Shown here: piece after piece, positions 58,523 to 64,000 of the stretch | Position numbering within the stretch: the first letter of the stretch is position 1 | How the letters are laid out: the number at the start of each line of letters is the position of its first letter | Assembly (NCBI RefSeq): GCF_036421915.1 | Contig: NZ_JAZGOM010000007.1 | Direction: 5' to 3' (one strand) | From: Georgenia_A wangjunii | GTDB lineage: Bacteria > Actinomycetota > Actinomycetes > Actinomycetales > Actinomycetaceae | DNA: 64,000 bases | Notes under the pieces: generated by a model | The model's database searches: none | What the model was told of the DNA's origin: nothing | The model's input: only the letters and a program-made list of their open reading frames with translations | Program-made: the position numbers and the translations under genes

Positions 58523-60751
58523 TCAGGGGACCGTCGTCATCGCCTCGAGGCTGTGCCGCTGGCCCACCGACATGTCGTACTGCACGAGCCGGTAGTCAGC
58601 GAGGAGCTCCTGGGCGCGAGGGGACAGCTCGGCCTCGGTCGTCGGGCGCCCCCGGGCGTCGAGCATGGTCCCCGCCTCGTCCGCCGCCACCTCGCGCGAC
58701 AGCTCCGCGAGGAGCGCGTCGAACGGGGTGAGCGGGGCGTCGGCGGCGTCGAGCAGCTGGCCCACGAGGTGGTTCGGGCCGAGCACGGGAGGGGCCTCGA
58801 CGTCCGTCGTGCCGAAGTTCGCCCACACGAACCACGGGGTCTCGTGGAGCGCCTGGGGGGTGTTGGCGTCCTGTACCGCGGCGGGCCACATCGCCGGCAG
58901 GTGGTCGCCGTAGAACAGCACGATCGTCCGCTCGTCCAACGCCTCCAGGTCGGAGACGAGCTGAGCCATCGCGTCGTCACTGTGCCGGAGCCCGCGCAGG
59001 TACTGACCCACCTGCTCGGCGTCACCGGAGCCGACGTCCCCGCTCACGCCGATGGGGTCGGAGAAGTTGCCGGCGTAGGGGCTGTGGTTCTGCATCGTCA
59101 CGACGTTGACGATGAGCGGGGCGTCCGCGGCCCGCAGCTCGTCGACCACCTCGGCGTACGTGGCCGCGTCCGAGATGTGCGTGTCGTTCTCGATCTTGTC
59201 CCGGTGGCCGATGGTGTCCCAGAACGTCTGCCGCTCGAACCCGAGGATGGGGTAGACGACGTCGCGCCGGTAGAAGCTCGGTGCGTAGGGGTGGATCGCC
59301 AAGGTGGACTTCCCTGCGCCCAGCCGGTCGACGAGCGTGGGGAAGGCGTCGTAGTGGGGGACGAGCATCGGGTACGGCGCGTGCATCTGCGGCTGGAAGT
59401 TCGCCAGGGCCATGCCGGTGAGGACCTCGAACTCGACGTTGGCGGTGCCACCACCGAAGCCCGAGCTGAGCATCGTCCCGGAGGGGGTGGTGCCCATGAG
59501 CGAGCGCGTGAAGGGGATGGGGTCCTCGGCGACCTCGACGCCGGCGAGCCGGGTGGGGTCGGTGAAGGTCTCCCCGAGGACGACGACGACGTTCGTGTCC
59601 TCGAGCGCGCCGGCGGTCCGGGTGGCGTTGGCCTCGGCGGCGGCCTGGGAGTACGTGGCGACGACCTCGGCCATCCGCTCTGCGCCGTACCCCTCCGGGC
59701 GCTCCATGGCCTCGCCGGGCAGGTTGTAGAGGGCGCCCGCGATGAACCCGTTCTGGGCGTAGTTCTGCACCTGGTTCCACTGCGCCCACGTCACGGGGAT
59801 CTCGTCGTAGGCCTCCTGCACCGGGTTGCCCGGCTCGTGGAAGTCCCCGACGACGGCGATCCCGACCACCCCCGCGACGGCGAAGACGGCGCGCGCGCCC
59901 CACCGCACCCAGCGCTCGGTCCGCGAGCGGCGGTGCCGGCGCCGCCACGACAGCACCGCGATGAGCGCGAGGGCGGCGACGAGGAGGAGGACCGCCCCGG
60001 TCGCCACGGCGGGGCTGATGCCGGCGGTGGCGAGCAGGAGCCCGGGGTGGGAGAGGTACTCGATGTCCGAGGGGAAGAGCGGCTCACCGCGCTCGGCCAT
60101 CTTCTGGTGGTCGGACAGGGCGATGAGGGCGCCGGCGGCGAGGCTGAGCAGGGCCGTGGCCCACAGCGAGCCGGTCACCGCCAGGAGGAGGGCCACGAAG
60201 GGCCAGACGACGAACGCGCCGATGAGGAACAGGCGGGGCGGCAGGGTGGCCCAGCGCTCGTCCGGCTCCATCCACGGCTCGGTCTGGACGTGGACCATCT
60301 CGATGCCGCGCGCGAGGACGACGGCGAGCACCACCGTGAGGGCGAGCGGCAGGACGACGTGACGGAAGGCGTACCGCAGGGCGCGCAGCGACGGGTTGCC
60401 GGGGCCGGACGCACCGGCGGCGGGCGCAGCGGTCTCAGGCGCGGGGTCGGCGGTGCCCTCGGTGCGGGCTTCCGCGGTGGCGCCGGCGCTCGCGGTGCCG
60501 GTGACCCCCGCAGTGGTGACGGGGGCGGCGGCGTCGCGGGCGGGCACGTCGGTGACCGTGGTGCTGGACGTCGTGGCGTCCGCGTCCGTGTGCGCCACGT
60601 CGGGGGGTGCGGCATCCGTGGGCGCCGTGGCCGTGGGCGCGACGTCGGTGGCCGGGCCGCGGGCAGCGCGGTCGGCCGCGGGAGCGTCGGGCGTGGAGCC
60701 GGCGCGCTCCGAACCCGGGGTGCTCGTCGCCGCCGTCACTGTCTTGCGCAT
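58523..60751 (-). CDS. LtaS-type membrane sulfatase/phosphoglycerol transferase
   Basis: 742 residues. An unusually long Ala/Thr-rich N-terminal region (about 1-125) is followed by about five transmembrane helices and an extracytoplasmic sulfatase-fold domain. NVVVVLGETFTDPTRL carries the Mn-binding Glu and nucleophile Thr of LtaS enzymes; FYGDHLPAM holds the distal Asp-His pair, and GGGTANVEFEVLTG is typical. It probably moves glycerol-phosphate units onto lipoteichoic acid. It lies convergent with imuB and divergent from dnaE2, splitting the mutasome genes. Confidence 0.9.
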   Translation of the reverse strand: MRKTVTAATSTPGSERAGSTPDAPAADRAARGPATDVAPTATAPTDAAPPDVAHTDADATTSSTTVTDVPARDAAAPVTTAGVTGTASAGATAEARTEGTADPAPETAAPAAGASGPGNPSLRALRYAFRHVVLPLALTVVLAVVLARGIEMVHVQTEPWMEPDERWATLPPRLFLIGAFVVWPFVALLLAVTGSLWATALLSLAAGALIALSDHQKMAERGEPLFPSDIEYLSHPGLLLATAGISPAVATGAVLLLVAALALIAVLSWRRRHRRSRTERWVRWGARAVFAVAGVVGIAVVGDFHEPGNPVQEAYDEIPVTWAQWNQVQNYAQNGFIAGALYNLPGEAMERPEGYGAERMAEVVATYSQAAAEANATRTAGALEDTNVVVVLGETFTDPTRLAGVEVAEDPIPFTRSLMGTTPSGTMLSSGFGGGTANVEFEVLTGMALANFQPQMHAPYPMLVPHYDAFPTLVDRLGAGKSTLAIHPYAPSFYRRDVVYPILGFERQTFWDTIGHRDKIENDTHISDAATYAEVVDELRAADAPLIVNVVTMQNHSPYAGNFSDPIGVSGDVGSGDAEQVGQYLRGLRHSDDAMAQLVSDLEALDERTIVLFYGDHLPAMWPAAVQDANTPQALHETPWFVWANFGTTDVEAPPVLGPNHLVGQLLDAADAPLTPFDALLAELSREVAADEAGTMLDARGRPTTEAELSPRAQELLADYRLVQYDMSVGQRHSLEAMTTVP

Positions 60752-60823
60752 GTGTGTGCCGTTCAGGGTCGAGGTTGCTGCGGGCGGCCGTGGCCGCAGC
60801 GGCGAGCAAGTCTATCCGATCAT

Positions 60824-60877
60824 CCTTCGCGGCCTTCGCGGCCTTCGCGGCCTTCGCGGCCTCCGCGGCCTTCGCGG
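60824..60877. repeat. Six tandem copies of a 9-bp repeat
   Basis: CCTTCGCGG is repeated six times without gaps, the fifth copy having one T-to-C change. It lies in the 244-bp region between the divergent sulfatase and dnaE2 genes, about 73 bp from the sulfatase start and 91 bp before the dnaE2 SOS box. Confidence 0.9.
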
Positions 60878-60967
60878 CGAACCGACGGGGCGGGCCCGGC
60901 CGGACGGCCTGCGGGCGGCTGCGCCAGGGGAGGGGAGGGGCGCGGATGTCACCGCCCCGACGTACCA

Positions 60968-60983
60968 TCGAACACACGTACGA
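60968..60983. promoter_or_regulatory. LexA (SOS) box of dnaE2
   Basis: TCGAACACACGTACGA matches the SOS box TCGAACRNNYGTTYGA with a single difference (GTA for GTT). It lies 13 nt before the dnaE2 ATG, where LexA would cover the start region. It lets dnaE2 respond to DNA damage independently of imuA'-imuB. Confidence 0.8.
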
Positions 60984-60995
60984 AGGGGGTGGGTG

Positions 60996-63900
60996 ATGGG
61001 TCCGCGGTACGCCGAGCTGCACGCGCACTCGGCCTTCAGCTTCCTCGACGGCGCGAGCCAGCCGGAGGAGCTCGCGCTCGAGGCGCACGCGCTGGGGCTC
61101 GAGGCGCTGGCGCTCACCGACCACGACGGCCTCTACGGCGTCGTTCGCTTCGCCGAGACCGCTCGCGCCCTGGGGCTGCCCACCGTCATCGGCGCCGAGC
61201 TCAACCTCGGCGGCACCGGGCGCGCCGCGGGCCGGTCGAGCGCGGGGGAGGTCGGCCACCTCGATCCGGACGGCACCCACCTCGTCGTGCTCGCCCGCGG
61301 CAGCGAGGGCTACCACCGGCTCTCGCGTGCCATTGCCACCGCCCACCTCGCCACCGGAGAGAAGGGCCGCGCGGACTACCGCCTCGAGGAGCTCGCCGCC
61401 CAGGCGCAGGGCGAGTGGCTCGTCCTCACCGGCTGCCGCAAGGGGGCGGTGCCGCGGGCGCTCGCGGCCGGCGACGGGGACCGTGCCCGCGCCGAGCTCG
61501 ACGCGCTCGTCGCGCTGTTCGGCCGGGACAACGTCGCGGTCGAGGTCATCCGCCAGGGGCGGGCGGGGGAGGACGTCCAGGCCGCGGCCCTGGCGGCGCT
61601 CGCGGCCGAGGCACGCCTCCCGCTCGTGGCCACCGGCGGGGTCCACGTCGCGCGCCCAGCTGACCAGCCGCTCGCCGACGTCCTCGCCGCGACGCGCGCC
61701 CGCGCCACCCTCGAGGAGATCGACGGCTGGCTCCCGCCCTACCCGGCCCACCTGCGCTCGGCCGAGGAGATGCTCCGGCTGCACCACCGTCACCCGGCCG
61801 CCGTGACGACGGCCGCGGAGCTCGCCGCCGAGTGCACCTTCGACCTCGCGCTCGTCGCGCCCAACCTGCCCCCGCACCCCGTCCCGCCCGGGCACACCGA
61901 GGCCACGTGGCTGCGTGAGCTCACCTACCGGTGCGCGCGCGAGCGCTACGGGCCGCCGGAGGCCGAGCGCGTCCCCGGCGCCTACGCGATGATCGAGCAC
62001 GAGCTCGAGGTCATCGTCGCCCTCAACTTCCCCGGCTACTTCCTCATCGTCCACGAGATCGTCGAGTTCTGCCGGGCCCAGCACATCCTGTGCCAGGGGC
62101 GCGGGTCGGCGGCCAACTCGGCCGTGTGCTTCGCGCTGGGCATCACGGCCGTCGACGCGGTCCAGCACAGCCTCCTGTTCGAGCGCTTCCTCTCACCCGG
62201 GCGCTCCGGCCCTCCGGACATCGACCTCGACATCGAGTCCGGCCGGCGCGAGGAGGTCATCCAGTTCGTCTACTCCCGCTACGGGCGCACCCACGCCGCG
62301 CAGGTCGCCAACGTCATCTCCTACCGGCCGCGCTCGGCCGTGCGTGACGCCGCCCGCGCGCTCGGGTACGACGTCGGCCAGCAGGACGCGTGGAGCAAGA
62401 GCATCGAGCGGTGGCGGAGCCTGCGCTCGGCCGACGACGGCGACTCCGGGGAGCAGCGCACCCGCGACGGCCGGGCACCGGCCCCCGCCGACGACGTGAG
62501 CGGCATCCCCGAGGTGGTGCTCGACGTCGCCGAGCAGATGCTGCGCCTGCCGCGGCACCTCGGCATCCACTCCGGCGGCATGGTGCTGTGCGACCGCCCC
62601 GTCATCGAGGTGTGCCCGGTGGAGTGGGCGACGATGCCGGGACGCACCGTCCTGCAGTGGGACAAGGACGACTGCGCCGACGCCGGCCTCGTCAAGTTCG
62701 ACCTCCTCGGGTTGGGGATGCTCACGGCCCTGCGCATCGCCTTCGACACGATCAACGCGGCGCAGGGGCGCACGGGGGCCGACGAGCTGGGGCTGCACTC
62801 CCTGCCGCAGGAGGACCCAGCGGTCTACGACCTCCTCTGCGCCGCGGACACCGTCGGCCTGTTCCAGGTGGAGTCCCGCGCCCAGATGGCGACGCTGCCG
62901 CGCCTGCGTCCCCGCGAGTTCTACGACATCGTCGTCGAGGTCGCCCTCATCCGTCCCGGCCCCATCCAGGGCGACTCGGTCAACCCCTACATCAACCGGC
63001 GCCGGGGGCGGGAGAAGGTCACCTACCTCCACCCGCTGCTCGAGCCGGCGCTGTCCAAGACCCTCGGCGTGCCGCTCTTCCAGGAACAGCTCATGCAGAT
63101 CGCCATCGACGTCGCGGACTTCAGCCCGGCCGAGGCGGACCAGCTCCGCAAGGCCATGGGCTCCAAACGCTCGACCGAGCGGATGGAGGCCCTGCACGCC
63201 CGGCTCCTCGCGGGCATGGCGGGCAACGGGATCGCCGGTGACGTCGCCGAGAAGATCTACGACAAGCTCAAGGCGTTCGCCGACTTCGGCTTCCCCGAGT
63301 CCCACGCGTTCTCCTTCGCCTACCTCGTCTACGCCAGCGCGTGGCTCAAGGTCCACCACCCCGAGGCCTTCTACGCCGCCCTCCTCGCGGCCCAACCCAT
63401 GGGCTTCTACTCCCCGCAGTCCCTCGTCGCCGACGCGCGCCGGCACGGCGTGCAGGTGCTGCGCGCGGACGTCCAGGTCTCGGCGGCGCAGGCGAGCGTC
63501 GAGCCGGTGGCCGGCGCTGCCGCTGCGTCGACGGCAGCGGGGTCCGTCGACGCGACGGGGTCTGCCGGCGCATCGGGTTCGGTGGGCACGCCGCCGGCGG
63601 CCGGCCACGACGGCGGCCGCCTCGTCCACCCTCACCCGGACCTCGCCGTCCGGCTGGGCCTCGCGCCCGTGCGCGGGCTCGGGGAGAAGACCGCCGAGCG
63701 GATCGTCGCCGAGCGCGAGCGCGGCGGCCCCTTCGCCGACCTCGCCGACCTGGCCCGGCGGGTGCGGCTCACCGCGGCGCAGCTCGAGGCCCTGGCCACG
63801 GCCGGGGCGCTCGACTCCTTCGGCCTCGGGCGGCGCGCTGCCCTCTGGGCGGCCGGGACCCTCGCCGGGGAGCACGGGGTGCTCGCCGGGACCGCGGTCG

Positions 63901-64000
63901 GGTACGAGGCACCCGTCCTGCCCGGGATGGAGGACGTCGAGGTCGCGGTCGCGGACGTGTGGGCCACCGGGGTCTCCCCGGACAGCTTCCCCACCCAGTT
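60996..64000 (+). CDS. dnaE2: Error-prone DNA polymerase DnaE2 (ImuC), 3' end beyond the window
   Basis: Damage-inducible C-family polymerase, the catalytic part of the ImuA'-ImuB-DnaE2 mutasome. About 1001 codons are present and the frame is open to the end. A PHP domain starts YAELHAHSAFSFLDGAS. The palm has CQGRGSAANSAVCFALG and PPDIDLDIESGRREEV with the catalytic Asp pair. LGVPLFQEQLMQIA and FPESHAFSFAYLVYASAWLK follow, then a helix-hairpin-helix (VRGLGEKTAERIV). An Ala/Gly/Ser/Val-rich insertion of about 45 residues (around 63481-63615) sits after DVQVSAAQA. The ATG is preceded by GGGGGTGGG and an SOS box. Confidence 0.95.
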   Translation, partial: MGPRYAELHAHSAFSFLDGASQPEELALEAHALGLEALALTDHDGLYGVVRFAETARALGLPTVIGAELNLGGTGRAAGRSSAGEVGHLDPDGTHLVVLARGSEGYHRLSRAIATAHLATGEKGRADYRLEELAAQAQGEWLVLTGCRKGAVPRALAAGDGDRARAELDALVALFGRDNVAVEVIRQGRAGEDVQAAALAALAAEARLPLVATGGVHVARPADQPLADVLAATRARATLEEIDGWLPPYPAHLRSAEEMLRLHHRHPAAVTTAAELAAECTFDLALVAPNLPPHPVPPGHTEATWLRELTYRCARERYGPPEAERVPGAYAMIEHELEVIVALNFPGYFLIVHEIVEFCRAQHILCQGRGSAANSAVCFALGITAVDAVQHSLLFERFLSPGRSGPPDIDLDIESGRREEVIQFVYSRYGRTHAAQVANVISYRPRSAVRDAARALGYDVGQQDAWSKSIERWRSLRSADDGDSGEQRTRDGRAPAPADDVSGIPEVVLDVAEQMLRLPRHLGIHSGGMVLCDRPVIEVCPVEWATMPGRTVLQWDKDDCADAGLVKFDLLGLGMLTALRIAFDTINAAQGRTGADELGLHSLPQEDPAVYDLLCAADTVGLFQVESRAQMATLPRLRPREFYDIVVEVALIRPGPIQGDSVNPYINRRRGREKVTYLHPLLEPALSKTLGVPLFQEQLMQIAIDVADFSPAEADQLRKAMGSKRSTERMEALHARLLAGMAGNGIAGDVAEKIYDKLKAFADFGFPESHAFSFAYLVYASAWLKVHHPEAFYAALLAAQPMGFYSPQSLVADARRHGVQVLRADVQVSAAQASVEPVAGAAAASTAAGSVDATGSAGASGSVGTPPAAGHDGGRLVHPHPDLAVRLGLAPVRGLGEKTAERIVAERERGGPFADLADLARRVRLTAAQLEALATAGALDSFGLGRRAALWAAGTLAGEHGVLAGTAVGYEAPVLPGMEDVEVAVADVWATGVSPDSFPTQ

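Noticed and set aside
58560..58575. Second copy of the CACCGACAT half of the palindrome upstream of imuA'
   Set aside because: It lies inside the sulfatase coding sequence as a single half-site with no inverted partner, so it is most likely chance.
58397..61663. 1088-codon open frame on the plus strand
   Set aside because: It is antisense to the LtaS-type sulfatase and then runs through dnaE2 in the wrong frame. No motif is recognisable, and the sulfatase on the other strand has catalytic residues and membrane helices.
61643..61900. Gene encoded antisense to dnaE2
   Set aside because: Several open frames exist on both strands here, but only the dnaE2 frame carries conserved motifs and continues unbroken to the window end.

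Overview
The window is chromosomal DNA of a high-GC Gram-positive bacterium. GC-rich third codon positions, frequent GTG starts, ATGA/GTGA gene overlaps, TANNNT -10 boxes directly before start codons, and gene orders shared with Mycobacterium and other Actinobacteria all point to Actinomycetia, probably Micrococcales near Cellulomonadaceae or Bogoriellaceae. The exact genus cannot be fixed from the sequence alone.

Layout. (1) 0.1-14.4 kb is one long plus-strand conserved block: TPR protein, HAD phosphatase, small protein, tlyA, nadK, recN, steA, steB, an MraY-like membrane protein, murJ, a GT4 glycosyltransferase, pyrG and a Nudix hydrolase. This is the order of M. tuberculosis Rv1691-Rv1700 with envelope genes added. 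(2) 14.4-21.5 kb is an accessory island with longer gaps and broken genes. It holds a GNAT acetyltransferase, a frameshifted IS110-family transposase with a structured upstream region, an NTF2-like pseudogene, a TetR regulator with a double operator, an NmrA-like reductase, an alpha/beta hydrolase, a DoxX-like protein and a GNAT remnant. The xerD expected after the Nudix gene is absent here. (3) 21.5-31.1 kb holds ctaA and an ABC ATPase/permease pair, divergent from the sufR-B-D-Rieske-C-S-U-T iron-sulfur operon. (4) 31.1-45.8 kb holds DUF1801, lipoamide dehydrogenase, a zinc peptidase with an AlkZ-like protein, an ABC-F protein, SURF1, fabG-fabI-sixA, serB, the divergent glgC/glgM pair, an unknown protein and an ABC ATPase. 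(5) 46-55 kb holds nfeD-SPFH, a heterodimeric ABC exporter, SpoU and TrmL methyltransferases, small unknowns, YbaK and a PEBP protein. (6) 55.6-64 kb holds the SOS mutagenesis cassette imuA'-imuB and dnaE2, each part with its own LexA (SOS) box. It is split by an oppositely oriented LtaS-type sulfatase; dnaE2 runs off the window end.

How the genes work together. The suf operon builds Fe-S clusters under SufR control. ctaA (heme A) and SURF1 serve cytochrome oxidase assembly. SteA/SteB, MurJ, the MraY-like protein, the GT4 protein and the sulfatase act on the envelope. glgC/glgM feed alpha-glucan synthesis. ImuA'/ImuB/DnaE2 form the damage-induced translesion synthesis complex.

The most notable points are the split mutasome with two SOS boxes, the possible IS110 bridge-RNA region, the TetR operator pair 22 bp apart, at least ten probable leaderless promoters that decide start codons, and a 13-residue repeat array with unusual codon use in the first gene. 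No tRNA, rRNA or CRISPR array was recognised.
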